DNA from: an uncultured Blastocatellia bacterium
GTDB taxonomy: Bacteria; Acidobacteriota; Blastocatellia; Pyrinomonadales; Pyrinomonadaceae
Length of the DNA: 62,757 bases
NCBI GenBank assembly: GCA_946480785.1
Contig: CAMLLD010000034.1
Coordinates: forward strand, 1-62,757
Reading direction: 5' to 3'
Part shown: positions 17,971-33,220 of the stretch, piece after piece
Position numbering within the stretch: position 1 is the first letter of the stretch
How the letters are laid out: each line of letters begins with the position of its first letter
Translations under genes and position numbers: made by a program
The notes under the pieces: generated by a model
Seen by the model: the letters and a program-made list of their open reading frames with translations, nothing else
Told to the model about the DNA's origin: nothing
Databases searched by the model: none

Positions 17971-18897
17971 TCACCTCTCCGCGAGGCACCACGCGAGCAC
18001 CGCCATCGCGCTCGTCATCTTGTGTTTGGCCTGACGAAAGGCCACGCTGCCTGGACCGTCCAACACTTCATCTACAACGTCGTCGCCGCGCACCGCTGGC
18101 AAGTCGTGCATGAAAACCGTCTGGCCGTTTTTCGAAAAGCGCCGCATAAGATCCTGAGTCACGCGGTAAGGCATGAACTTCTCTTTCCAGTGCGGATCTG
18201 ATTTGGGCACGCCCATCGTCTGCCAACGCGTGGCATAGACCACATCGTACGCGCCTCGAAGAGTCGAGAGGTCGTGAAACTCTTCAACACTCGAGCCGCT
18301 TTGCCGGCAAAGTCCACGCGCGATTTCGAGCACGCCGGGTTGCATTCCGTAACCTTCCGGTGTCGCGAGCGTCAGACGCATTCCCGGGCTCAAAGAAACA
18401 GCGAGCGCCAGCGCGGCCGCTGTGTTGTTACCCTCGCCCACGTACAAGATCTCCACGCCACACAAACGCCCGAAGACTTCTTTGATCGTCACCAGATCGG
18501 CGAGGGCTTGCGTCGGATGCTCCGTGTCGCTCATCGCGTTGATCACCGCCATCTCTTCCTGCGACGCAAACGCGCGCATTTCGTCCATCGACGCGTTGGT
18601 GCGAATCACGAGGGCATCGAGATAACCCGAGAGCACGCGAGCGGTATCGCTGATCGTCTCGCCCGTCGCGATTTGCAGATCGTTTGGACCATACGCGACC
18701 GGCGTCGCGCCGAGTTTGATCGCGCCGACCGTAAAGGCCGAACGCGTACGCGTGGACGTTCCGCGGAAATAGATGCCCACCGTCTTGCCTGCTAATAACG
18801 GCTCATTCACCGGACGAGCGGCAAATGTGAGCGCGTGATCTACGAGCCGGGCGAGGTTCTCCGGCCCGACTTCCACCAAAGAAAGCAAATGTCTCAT
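17971..18897 (-). CDS. Atypical ornithine/aspartate carbamoyltransferase-family enzyme
   Basis: 308 residues, full family length. The carbamoyl-phosphate motif STRTR (about 48-52) and HPTQALADL (about 127-135) are intact, so carbamoyl transfer is expected. Amino-acid-binding positions differ from ornithine carbamoyltransferase: HCLP is HDLP (264-267), and the DxWxSMG loop reads TRWQTMG (223-229), which is partly aspartate-transcarbamoylase-like (TRxQ). It is the last gene of the NRPS operon, 25 bp after a repeat-protein gene and just before the terminator. Since the operon also makes 2,3-diaminopropionate, a Dap residue or free Dap is a plausible acceptor. Viomycin/capreomycin pathways use an OTC-like carbamoyltransferase to form the ureido group on a Dap-derived residue. 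A purely primary arginine-pathway role seems less likely given these substitutions. Confidence 0.82.
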   Translation of the reverse strand: MRHLLSLVEVGPENLARLVDHALTFAARPVNEPLLAGKTVGIYFRGTSTRTRSAFTVGAIKLGATPVAYGPNDLQIATGETISDTARVLSGYLDALVIRTNASMDEMRAFASQEEMAVINAMSDTEHPTQALADLVTIKEVFGRLCGVEILYVGEGNNTAAALALAVSLSPGMRLTLATPEGYGMQPGVLEIARGLCRQSGSSVEEFHDLSTLRGAYDVVYATRWQTMGVPKSDPHWKEKFMPYRVTQDLMRRFSKNGQTVFMHDLPAVRGDDVVDEVLDGPGSVAFRQAKHKMTSAMAVLAWCLAER

Positions 18898-18922
18898 CGT
18901 ATTGAATGGAGTAAGTGAAGAA

Positions 18923-19438
18923 TTAGAAGCCGTTCGTACGCAGGCTGAGTAAACGTATGGCCGACAGGTTCGTCTGTCCGCGTTGCTGGACCTGCTCGAT
19001 GAACTCGCGGTCGACGCCGTTGCTCCGCAGGGCGACGAGCTCTTTCAGGGAAATCGCGTTATAGCCGGCGGAGCGAATGCTGGCGATGTAAGCGGCGTTG
19101 ACGTCACTTGCAGTGAGCGCAAATAACTCCCTGGCTGTTGGCTGCACGTAACCATAGCCACCCAAGAGCGCGAGAAAAGCCGGCGCGGGATTCAAGGTCC
19201 ACTCGCCCGTTCCGGCTCGCTTGCGGAACGATCCCGAAAAATCGAACGTTCCCGCTTCGCGCACGAGCTGAAAATTAACGCGCTCATTCGAGCCGAGCTG
19301 TTCTTCAGTCAGTCCCTCAAACTGCGTCAACGCAAGCTGAACGGAGACTGACGCAAGACCATTCGATCTGGCGTTAGCGTGCAGTTGCAGCCGCACGCGA
19401 CCGTCGCGTCGATCTTGAATGCACCACTGGCCTGTCAT
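18923..19438 (-). CDS. Small repeat protein of unknown function (paralogue 1)
   Basis: 171 residues, no signal peptide. The N-terminal ~95 residues (MTGQWCIQDRRDGRVRLQL...SGSFRKRAGTGEWTLNP) are closely related to those of the gene at 21152-21754. The C-terminal part holds two to three ~24-residue helical repeats of the form 'xxYIxxIRxAGYxxISLKELVALRSNGV', ending SLLSLRTNGF-like (here IRLLSLRTNGF). It lies between an ABC exporter gene (18 bp upstream) and the carbamoyltransferase gene in the NRPS operon. The family is unknown to me. The lack of a signal peptide suggests the cytoplasm. Co-encoding with the exporters suggests a role in export, self-protection or complex assembly (inference). Confidence 0.75.
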   Translation of the reverse strand: MTGQWCIQDRRDGRVRLQLHANARSNGLASVSVQLALTQFEGLTEEQLGSNERVNFQLVREAGTFDFSGSFRKRAGTGEWTLNPAPAFLALLGGYGYVQPTARELFALTASDVNAAYIASIRSAGYNAISLKELVALRSNGVDREFIEQVQQRGQTNLSAIRLLSLRTNGF

Positions 19439-19456
19439 AATCGACTTCCCTGACTA

Positions 19457-21133
19457 CTACGCGGGATAGAACTGAGGCGTGACTTTCATCTCGGCGAGTT
19501 GTGTGGTCATCACTCGATCAAACTCGATTTGGCCGTAATCCAGCTTGATGATCCGATCGCCGAGTGAGTAGTAGCGATCGTCGTGACTGATTACCAGCAC
19601 CGTCTTACCTTTCGCCTTCAGCTCCGGCAACAACTGCAAGTAGAAGATGTCGCGGAAGAACGGATCCTGATCGGCCGCCCACTCGTCAAAGATGTAGCAG
19701 GGACGATCTTCGAGAAACGCCGTGAGGAGGGCGAGACGCTTACGTTGTCCCTGCGAGAGCTGGATCGTGGAAAGCGCGCCGTCCTTCACCTGCACCTTGT
19801 GATTCAACTGAAGCTGTTTGATGTAAGCGTCAGCGCGGCCGTCGAGACCTGGCGCACTGAGGCCGAGCAAGTTCTCGAAGAGATGAAAATCGGAAAAGAC
19901 GACCGAGAAGAGTTGCTGATATGAATCTCTCGTTTCATCTGTGACGGTTTGTTTGTTCAGCCGAATCTCGCCACTCTCCGGCGTGTAGAGCCCGCATAGA
20001 AGCTTCGCCAACGTCGTTTTGCCGCTGCCGTTGCCGCCAACTAAAAACACCAGCTCGCCGCGCTGAACCGAGAGATCGATCGGTCCGAGGACGAAGCTCT
20101 TGTTTTCCGAATCGCGGTGATAGGAATGCGTGACACCGGCGAGCTCGAGTCGTTCGAGCGCTGGACCAGCCGGCGGCGGCGGCGGATCGTGATCGTTCGT
20201 CAACGCGGGCAGCGATAGCCCGAGCGAACCGACCTTCTGCATCGCGATGTTCGCACGCGCGAGGGTCGGGAAGAGCATGATGATGTCGCCCAACGGAATC
20301 AGCATGTAGAACAGCGCGAGCGTGAATCCCGTCAGCGTCTTCGTGTCAACGCCCGTCAGCGACGGCATCAGAAAAATCAGCAAGCCGAGCAGGGTGTAAA
20401 GAATGAGCTGGTAACCAAAACTTCCAGTTGCGGCGTAGATCAGATTGCCGCTCAGGTTCGAACGACGATACGCTTCGGCGCTTGGGCGAAACACCTGGGT
20501 CAGAAACGCGAAGCGACGCTGAAAGTGGAGCTTGAGTTCCTTCGCGCCGTCGAGCATCGTGCGAAAGTGTTTCATCATCGCGTCCTGTTGCTCGCGCGCT
20601 TCCTTCAGGAACCGGACGGCGCTGTTGAGCGCGAGTTGGAACGCGGTCCCACCGACGACGATGAAACCGAAAACCATTAGAGCAGTCGGCAGTGAAAGCC
20701 ACGCCATGTAGGCGAGCGAACCGAGCACTACCGCGATTTGCATGCAAAGGATCGGAATGTTGGTGAGCGTGTTGCTGATCACCGTGATGTCGTCAGTGAG
20801 CACGGCCATGATTCGCGCGTGGCCCAACTCTTCGATCGTGCGCAACGGCGTCGCGAGAAGCTGCCGCGTCAAACGCATCCGCAAGTCGAAGATCGCTTTC
20901 TGGCCCAGGTACGTCAACAAGCCTTGCGCGATAAAGCGGGTCAGCGGTTCCACCAGGCAGACGCCGATGAACGCCAAAAGCAACCAGCCGTTGTCCGCGG
21001 GGTTATGCGGGTTGAGCACGTGATTGGCGAGCGCGATCACTACCGCCTTGCAAAGGCCGCTCACCGCGCCCGTGATGATCGCCAGAATGACGAGCGACCG
21101 CGAATACTTCGTGACGAAACTTAAGAACTTCAT
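19457..21133 (-). CDS. Cyclic-peptide-type ABC exporter, SyrD/PvdE family (copy 1)
   Basis: 558 residues: a fused six-helix membrane domain (about 1-310) and an ATPase domain. Walker A is GGNGSGKTT, the signature is LSQGQRKRLAL and Walker B is CYIFDEWAADQDP. The FDEWAADQDP sequence is characteristic of the SyrD/PvdE/YojI group, which moves non-ribosomal (often cyclic) peptides or peptide precursors across the inner membrane. It is one of two paralogues in the operon, separated by two small repeat-protein genes. Presence of two exporters suggests dedicated export and self-resistance for the NRPS product; a PvdE-like role moving a precursor to the periplasm is an alternative. Confidence 0.92.
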   Translation of the reverse strand: MKFLSFVTKYSRSLVILAIITGAVSGLCKAVVIALANHVLNPHNPADNGWLLLAFIGVCLVEPLTRFIAQGLLTYLGQKAIFDLRMRLTRQLLATPLRTIEELGHARIMAVLTDDITVISNTLTNIPILCMQIAVVLGSLAYMAWLSLPTALMVFGFIVVGGTAFQLALNSAVRFLKEAREQQDAMMKHFRTMLDGAKELKLHFQRRFAFLTQVFRPSAEAYRRSNLSGNLIYAATGSFGYQLILYTLLGLLIFLMPSLTGVDTKTLTGFTLALFYMLIPLGDIIMLFPTLARANIAMQKVGSLGLSLPALTNDHDPPPPPAGPALERLELAGVTHSYHRDSENKSFVLGPIDLSVQRGELVFLVGGNGSGKTTLAKLLCGLYTPESGEIRLNKQTVTDETRDSYQQLFSVVFSDFHLFENLLGLSAPGLDGRADAYIKQLQLNHKVQVKDGALSTIQLSQGQRKRLALLTAFLEDRPCYIFDEWAADQDPFFRDIFYLQLLPELKAKGKTVLVISHDDRYYSLGDRIIKLDYGQIEFDRVMTTQLAEMKVTPQFYPA

Positions 21134-21151
21134 GAAGTGTGAGAGTGAGAA

Positions 21152-21754
21152 TCAGAAGCCGTTCGTACGCAGGCTGAGTAACGATTGGACCGTCAGGTTC
21201 TTCTGGCCCACTCTTTCCAAACGTTCGATAAACTCGCGATCGACGCCGTTGGTGCGCAGCGCAATGAGCTGAGGCGCGCTTAAGCCTTTGTAGCCCGCGT
21301 CGCCCAGCGACTTGATGTAAGGCAGACTGACGCCGTTGCTGTAGAGCGCGACCAGTTGGCTGAACGGAACTTTTCGATAACCTTCGCGGTCAAGCTCGAC
21401 GATGTAGCTTCCGCGCACGTCGCTGGCCGCAAGCGCAAACAACTGCTCGTTCGTCGGCTGCTCGTAACCATACTCGTACAACAGCGCGAGAAAAGCCTGA
21501 ACCGGGTTGAATGTCCACTCGCCTTTTCCCAGCCGTTTGCGGAATGAGCCCGAGAAACTAAACGTGCCCGCTTCCCGCACGAGTTGAAAATTGATGCACT
21601 GACGAGACGCGATCTGTTCCTGGGTGAGTCCCTGAAATTGCGCCAAAGCAAGTTGAGTCGAAACCGACGCGCGGCCCTTCTCGGTGTCACCCGCACGCAA
21701 TTGCAGCCGCACGCGACCGTCGCGCCGGTCTTGAATAAACCAGTATCCTGTCAT
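21152..21754 (-). CDS. Small repeat protein of unknown function (paralogue 2)
   Basis: 200 residues from the ATG at 21754. This start is preceded by AAGGA and aligns exactly with the N-terminus of the paralogue at 18923-19438 (MTGYWFIQDRRDGRVRLQL). The N-terminal ~95-residue domain is conserved, and the C-terminal part has one more ~24-residue repeat than paralogue 1 (YIVELDREGYRKVPFSQL, YIKSLGDAGYKGLSAPQL, FIERLERVGQKNLTVQSL), ending LLSLRTNGF. It lies directly upstream of exporter copy 1 (18 bp) and 38 bp downstream of the third repeat-protein gene. No signal peptide and no catalytic motif. Function unknown. Confidence 0.75.
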   Translation of the reverse strand: MTGYWFIQDRRDGRVRLQLRAGDTEKGRASVSTQLALAQFQGLTQEQIASRQCINFQLVREAGTFSFSGSFRKRLGKGEWTFNPVQAFLALLYEYGYEQPTNEQLFALAASDVRGSYIVELDREGYRKVPFSQLVALYSNGVSLPYIKSLGDAGYKGLSAPQLIALRTNGVDREFIERLERVGQKNLTVQSLLSLRTNGF

Positions 21755-21792
21755 AACGGAGTTCCTTGCTGACTGACTACTACGCGGAACGA

Positions 21793-22299
21793 TCACGAAT
21801 GGCCGTGTCGCTTCAAGTCGATCAATTCTTCGGGCGTGAGATTCGCATGGCCGCGGCGACGTGAGCTTTTGATGAAGTCGTCGGTAATTCCCGCAACCCA
21901 CATGTCGACGATCTGTTTCGGAGTGAGCCGATCGTAACCGAGCGCTTTCATCCCTTTCAGGTACGACGCGGTAACGCCGTTGCTTTTGAACGCGACGTAA
22001 TTCGTGGCTTTGAAGTCGGCGTACTTTACCGCCTGAAAAGGCTTAATCACGTCGGGCGTAATCCCGTTTGTCTTCAACGCAATCAACTCGTTTGGCGGCA
22101 AGCCCGCGTACCCGACTGACTTGAGCGCCGCGATGTAATCGGCGCGCACACCGTTCGAGCGGAACGCCACGAGCTGCGCGACGGTTAAGTCCGCGTAACC
22201 GGCGTTCTTCAATTCGAGGATGTATGCTGGTCCAATGCCGCTATTCACGAGTCGATTCCGATCTGCGACGGAAAAGTCGCTGCAACTTTGGTTAGGCAT
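21793..22299 (-). CDS. Repeat-only small protein of unknown function (paralogue 3)
   Basis: 168 residues from the ATG at 22299, which follows the exporter stop by 7 bp with GAGAAAG as ribosome binding site. It lacks the N-terminal domain of the other two and consists almost wholly of about six ~24-residue repeats (YILELKNAGYADLTVAQLVA, YIAALKSVGYAGLPPNELIA, YLKGMKALGYDRLTPKQIVD, FIKSSRRRGHANLTPEELID). The pattern GY..L(T/S)..(E/Q)L(I/V)ALR(S/T)NG suggests a helical solenoid. No signal peptide. Translationally close to exporter copy 2. Function unknown; a protein-protein interaction scaffold is a guess. Confidence 0.75.
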   Translation of the reverse strand: MPNQSCSDFSVADRNRLVNSGIGPAYILELKNAGYADLTVAQLVAFRSNGVRADYIAALKSVGYAGLPPNELIALKTNGITPDVIKPFQAVKYADFKATNYVAFKSNGVTASYLKGMKALGYDRLTPKQIVDMWVAGITDDFIKSSRRRGHANLTPEELIDLKRHGHS

Positions 22300-22306
22300 T
22301 TCTTTC

Positions 22307-23953
22307 TCAGGCTCCGATGAGTTCCGGATAGGGAAGCTGCTGCGGCGCAACAATCTGACCGTAATCGAGCTTGATGACCCGATCGCCTAAATGGTAGTAG
22401 CGATCGTCATGGCTGATCACGAGCACTGTTTTCCCTTTCGCCTTCAATTCCAGCAGGATTTGCAAATAAAAGATCTCGCGAAACACGGGATCCTGATCCG
22501 CGGCCCACTCGTCGAAAATGTAGAACGGACGATCTTCGAGAAACGCAGTGAGCAGCGCGAGGCGTTTGCGTTGTCCCTGCGAAAGATCGATGGTGGAAAG
22601 CGCGCCGTCCTTGATCTGCACTTTATGGTCCAACTGGAGTTGCGTCAGATAATCCCGCGCGCGGTCGTCAAGCTTTTGCGCATCCAGGCCGAGCAGGCTC
22701 TCGAACAGGAAGAAATCGTAGAACACGGCCGAGAAGAATTGCCGGTACTGATCTCGATTTTGATCGGTGATTGGCGTGCCGTCGAGACTGATTTCACCCT
22801 GCTCGGGAACGTACAGCCCGCTCAGCAGTTTCGCCAGCGTGGTTTTGCCGCTGCCGTTGCCGCCTACTAAAAAGACCAGCTCACCCGGTTTGAAGGTGAA
22901 GTCGATTGGTCCAAGTGTGAAACTGCTGCCGTCTCGTTCGTTGTGATAGCTGTGAGTGATGCCCTTCAACTCGAGACTTTCCCAATACGGATCGGATTTA
23001 CTGCTTTGCTCTTCCTTTTCCTTGACGTCGCTGGCGAGCGAAACTCCGAGCTCCTCGATCCTTTGCAACGAGATGTTTGCGCGCGCCATGCCGGGAATCA
23101 AACCGGTGAGGTCTTCGAAAGGAATCAGCATGTAAAAAATGGCGAGCACGTAGCCGGTGAGAAGAGAGTTGTCGACACTTTGAATCCGCGGCAACACAAA
23201 CAGGATCAGTCCGATCAGAGTAAAGAACAGGATCTGATACCAACTACTCGCGCCCGCCATGATGCCGTTGCCGGTGACGTTATTGCGGCGCAGAGAGAGC
23301 GCGGTGGTGCGCAGCACCTGGTCGATGAAGATGTTGCGGCGCGTGCGATGGAGCTTCAATTCTTTCGCGCCATCGTTGAGCGCTCGATAGTGGCCAAACA
23401 GACTGTCCGTGTCTTTGCGGGCGAGTCTCATGTAGCGCAACGCTCGCTTCACGGCGGCCTGAAAACTCAGGATTCCCAACGTCATGAAAACGACCACCGC
23501 AAAAACCGCGGTCCACGACAGCCACGCCATGTAAACCAAACAGCCGACCACTACGGCCAACTGCATACACAAAACCGGAATGCTGCTGAGCGTGTTGGTG
23601 ATGATGAAGATGTCGTCAGTGAGGCTCGACATGATGCGCGCCGATCCGATCTCTTCGAGGCGACGCAACGGCGCGGCCAGGATCTGGCGGCTCATCTGTA
23701 GCCGCAGTTCGAAGATCGCTTTTTGCGAGAGGTGCGTCAGGAGGATTTGCGAGCTGAAGCGGGCGAGTGGCAGCAGCAAACAGAAGCCAATGTAGGCGAG
23801 CACCAAAAACTCCGGCCTGTCTTTCCCCACCCCCAGGATGTTATGGACCAAAGCCACGAGGCCGGTGTTGGCAGCTCCGCTAATCAACCCAGCGATGATC
23901 GAGAGGACGACAATTCCCCGCGAATACTTCATCATGAAAGTAAATAGCCTCAT
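22307..23953 (-). CDS. Cyclic-peptide-type ABC exporter, SyrD/PvdE family (copy 2)
   Basis: 548 residues, paralogous to the exporter at 19457-21133 over its full length (for example LVYMAWLSW versus LAYMAWLSL; DGAKELKLH in both). Six membrane helices lie in about 1-310, then an ATPase domain with Walker A GGNGSGKTT, signature LSQGQRKRLAL and Walker B FYIFDEWAADQDP. An AGGAG ribosome binding site precedes the ATG. It follows the TE-containing final NRPS gene by 38 bp, so it is first of the export block. Likely exports the NRPS product or a precursor. Why two copies are kept is not evident. Confidence 0.92.
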   Translation of the reverse strand: MRLFTFMMKYSRGIVVLSIIAGLISGAANTGLVALVHNILGVGKDRPEFLVLAYIGFCLLLPLARFSSQILLTHLSQKAIFELRLQMSRQILAAPLRRLEEIGSARIMSSLTDDIFIITNTLSSIPVLCMQLAVVVGCLVYMAWLSWTAVFAVVVFMTLGILSFQAAVKRALRYMRLARKDTDSLFGHYRALNDGAKELKLHRTRRNIFIDQVLRTTALSLRRNNVTGNGIMAGASSWYQILFFTLIGLILFVLPRIQSVDNSLLTGYVLAIFYMLIPFEDLTGLIPGMARANISLQRIEELGVSLASDVKEKEEQSSKSDPYWESLELKGITHSYHNERDGSSFTLGPIDFTFKPGELVFLVGGNGSGKTTLAKLLSGLYVPEQGEISLDGTPITDQNRDQYRQFFSAVFYDFFLFESLLGLDAQKLDDRARDYLTQLQLDHKVQIKDGALSTIDLSQGQRKRLALLTAFLEDRPFYIFDEWAADQDPVFREIFYLQILLELKAKGKTVLVISHDDRYYHLGDRVIKLDYGQIVAPQQLPYPELIGA

Positions 23954-23991
23954 TGTTGCTCCTAAGGTTTGGTCGTGGTGGGATAAGTCTG

Positions 23992-26900
23992 TTAGTGCAG
24001 TTCGACGGTTTTCTCGGTGGTCTGATCGCCGGTCAACTCTGCTCTTTCGATGGCGGCATTCAGCGTCGCCGCGAGGTCCTGCACATAAGGTTCTTCACAC
24101 ATTCGATTATGGTGGCCGGGAACGTTGAGAACATTCACCGGCTTTCGTGAAAACCCGCTCCAGCCGTATGCGGGATCGTCGGCGTCGAGACCCGCCTGCT
24201 CCAGTGTCTTTCTTGTTTCCGGATCTTCTTCGTCGCAGCGGAAGAGCGAGACCGATCCGCCGAATGAATACTGCGGCACATATTTTCGTTGCGCACGTTG
24301 CCGCGCCGAGAACCCGACGAGGAAGCGACGCAGATGAGAAATCTCCGCCTCCTGTGGCGTGAGGTCGGCGGCCTTCATCTCGTTCAGGAAATAACTCAAA
24401 CGCTCTTCGGGTTCGAGACGTCGCAGCATCTCCGTATCCAGCAAAAGGTATTTCCCTTTCTGCCGCGCAGTTACCCACGCGAGTCCGACCAGTTGATCGG
24501 CTTCGTCAACATCGAGCAGTTGATGCATGTAGCGCGGTGAGTGTGTATCCATCACCGCGAGCAGCGCGACTTCCTGACCCTGCTTCTCTAACTGGCAAGC
24601 CATCTCGAAGGCGACCGTGCCGCCAAAAGAGAAGCCACCCAGCAGATATGGACCAGCCGGCTGCATCACGCGGATCGCTTCAACATACTGCGCCGCCATC
24701 TGCTCGATCGAGACCTCTTCCTCGACCTGCAACAGCGGCTTGGCTTGTATGCCGTAGAAGGGCCGCTCCTGGCCCATGTACCGCGCCAGTTTGTAGAAAC
24801 CGAGAACCTGTCCGCCGACTGCGTGGACGCAGAAAAACGGAGTCGTCGCACCAAGCGGCTGAATCGGCACCAGCGGCGACCACGGCTGCGGTCCTTCTTC
24901 CTGATTCAACACCTCGGCGAGATACTCGATCGTCGCTCCTTTGAACAGCGTCGTGAGTGGTATCTCTCTACCAAACTGTTTCTCGACCTGGGCCATCATG
25001 CGCACGGCCATGATCGAACTGCCGCCGAGATCGAAGAAGTTATCGGTAATTCCCACCGGAGTGACTCCCAGTAGCTCTTCCCAAACTTTCGCCAACGCAA
25101 TCTCCACCGTGTTGCGCGGAGCAGTGAAGGATTTTTGACTTTCGTGCTTACGGACACCGAGCGCCGGTAACGCGCGCCGATCTACTTTTCCATTCACCGT
25201 CAGCGGCAGCTTCTGCAACTCCATGAACACTGCCGGCACCATGTACTCAGGCAATTGCTCGCGCAGTTGCGCCCGCATTTGCTCGACCCGCAATTCCACT
25301 TCCGGCTCCGCCACCACGTAACCAATCAGCCGCTTCTCTCCCTCGCCGTCCTCCACTACCACCACCGCTTCCTTCACGCCCGCACACTCGCGCAACACAC
25401 TTTCGATCTCGCCCAACTCGATCCGGTAGCCGCGCACTTTCACCTGCTCGTCGAGCCGCCCGAGGAACTCCAACTCTCCGTCGCTTCGATACCGTGCGAG
25501 GTCTCCGGTTCGATACAACCTCGCGCCTCCATCATTAGCAAACGGGTGCGGCACGAACTTCTGCGCCGTCAACTCCGGCCGTCGCAAGTACCCGCGCGCG
25601 AGGCCTTCGCCGCCGATGTAGAGTTCTCCGACGACTCCGATCGCGACGGGTTCCATCCGCCCATCGAGCACGTACAACTGCGTGTTCGCGATCGGCCGCC
25701 CGATGCCGACGTCTCCTTCCCAGCTCGTCTCGTTGTTGACCTCGTACACGCAACAGCCCACTACTGTCTCGGTTGGTCCATATTCATTGATCAAGCGCGT
25801 CTCCGGCGCGTGCTCCCGCCACACGCGCACGCGCTCGGTCGCCAATGCTTCGCCGCCTATCACTACGACGCGTGCGCTGCGCCGCAACTCTTCACTTTTC
25901 AATTGTTGGTTGAGCAGCGCCAGATGCGGCGGCGTCAGCTTCACGACGCTGAATGGACCATGCTCGCGCAGCGTCGTGAGCAACCCGTCAAGCCCCGACT
26001 CTTCAGCCACCAGCAACACGCTCTCTCCGGCCACTAACGGCAACCACAGGCTTGTGATGCTGAGGTCAAAACCGATCGACGAGTGCAGCGCCGATCCGTT
26101 CGCATCGTTCTTTTCGCTATTGAGGTCGTAAGCCCGCCTGGCCCAATACAAATAGTTGACGAGCCCGCGATGAGTGATCATCACGCCCTTCGGCTGACCC
26201 GTGGAACCTGACGTGTAGATCACATAAGCGAGATGTTCCGGCGCCGCTTCACTCTGCAACCGAACTCGACTCTGCGATTGCAACTGCTCTGCTAAGCTTT
26301 CGACGTACAACGTGCGGGTCGTTGTCTCGGCAAACAACTCTGCGAACTTTGCTGCCGTCACCAACAGTTTCGCCTCGCTATCGGCCAGCATGTAACGCAA
26401 GCGCTCCGCGGGATAACTCGCATCCAGCGGCAGATATGCGCCGCCCGCCTTGAGCACTCCCAACAGCGTCACTACCATCTCTATCGAACGCTCCAGACAC
26501 ACAGCCACCAGCGTGTCTGCACCGACGCCTTCACCGCGCAGGTAGTGGGCGAGTTGGTTAGCGCGATCCTCCAACTCTCGATAAGTCACCTGCTGCTGCC
26601 CGTAAATCAACGCCAGCGCGTCCGGATGCTCGTCCACCTGCTGCTCGAACAGTTGCGGCATACAAACGTCCGCCGGATACGCAGCCCTCGTTTGGTTCCA
26701 CTCGACCAGAATTTGCGCCCGCTCTGACTGCTGTAACAACGGAATGTCGATCAGATGCTGGTCCGGATTTTGGACCACGCTCTCCAGTAACGAGCGGAAG
26801 TGTGAGAACAGCCGTTCGATGCGAGCAGCCTCGAACAAATCCGTGCTGTACTCGAGAGAAACGGAGAGACGTTCTCTCATTTCCATCACGCCCATCAGCA

Positions 26901-28132
26901 AGTCGTACTTCGCTGTTTCCTGTACGGCGCCGTAACTCGACATCTTCAGGCCGGGAATCTCAAGTACGGTTTGACCGGCGTTAAGGAAGCCGAACATCAC
27001 TTGAAAGAGCGGCGAATAGCTCATGTTACGTTCGGGATGCAGCGCCTCCACGACTTTTTCAAACGGCACGTCCTGATGCGCATGAGCTTCGAGACTCACT
27101 TCGTGCACCTGGCGCAGCAATTCGCGAAACGTCAGCTCGCCTGAGACTCGTGTGCGCAAAACGAGAATGTTGGAGAAGTAACCGATCAGCCCTTCCGTCT
27201 CGACTCGATCGCGTCCCGCGATCGGCGTGCCGATACAAATATCGTTCTGCCATGTGTAACGGAAGAGGAGGGCCTTGAACGCCGTCAGCATGACATTGAA
27301 CAGCGTCGTCTCCGCACGCCGACTCAGCGCTCGCAGTGCTTCCGAGAGTTCGGGCGAGAGCATTAAGGAACGGATCGTTCCGCGAAAGCTCTGTTCGGAC
27401 GGACGCGGATGATCTGCCGGCAACTCCAACAGCGGTGGAATGCCGGCAAGTTGCTTTTGCCAATATGAGAGTTGCGCGGCAAAGTTCTCGTCCTGCGAAG
27501 ACTGGCGCTGCCATTTCGCATAATCCGCATATTGCAAAGGGAGTTCGGGCAAAGGTGACGCGATGCCGGCGGCCATCGCCTGGTAAAGCACCATGACCTC
27601 GCGCATGAGGACGTCCATGCTCCAACCATCAGCGATGATGTGATGCATCGTGAGCAGGAAGACAAATTCCTGTTGGTCCAGCTTCAGCAACTGGACGCGA
27701 AACAATGGACCAACGGCGAGGTCAAACGGTTTGCGTGCCTCTTCGTTGACTATGCGCCGTGCCTCTGCCTCGCGCTCCGCGACACTCCAACTGCTCAAGT
27801 CGAGTATCGGAAGCGAAATCGGCTGCGCCGGGTTAACCACCTGCACGGGCTGTCCGTCGATGGTGGGAAAGGTCGTGGTTAAGCTCTTATGGCGGCGGCG
27901 GATTTCGTTGATCGTCTTCTCGAGCGCCGGGATGTTGAGTTCACCAGTTAATCGTACTGCGGCCGGCAGGTTGTAAAGCGACGTGCCGCGCACCAGTTGA
28001 TCGAAAAACCATAAACGTTCCTGCGCGAACGACAGGGGATATGATTTCGGTTGCTGCGCCTTTTTACGCAGCAACGACGCAAGCAGGATTCGCTTTTCCT
28101 CCGGCGAGGCTTCCGCCATGCGCTTGGAGAGG

Positions 28133-28140
<8 letters not shown>
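23992..28140 (-). CDS. Terminal NRPS module C-A(Asn)-T-TE
   Basis: 1382 residues from the ATG at 28140 with GAGGAGG just upstream; ATGGATAG overlaps the stop of the preceding gene by 8 bp. Domains: C (about 30-460, intact HHIIADG), A (about 480-995), T (Ser about 1040, LGGSSIM), TE (about 1065-1375, GFSFGG nucleophile elbow, MDTHS, and GHH for the catalytic His). The specificity residues read by alignment to PheA are DLTKVGEVGK, the Asn pattern. As the only thioesterase in the operon it should release the chain by hydrolysis or cyclisation. The SyrD-type exporters downstream make a cyclic product plausible but not proven. Confidence 0.93.
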
Positions 28141-33175
<5,035 letters not shown>

Positions 33176-33220
33176 TTCGTCCTCCTGCCCGTTGGGTATC
33201 TGTGTAATCTGTGGTTGGAT

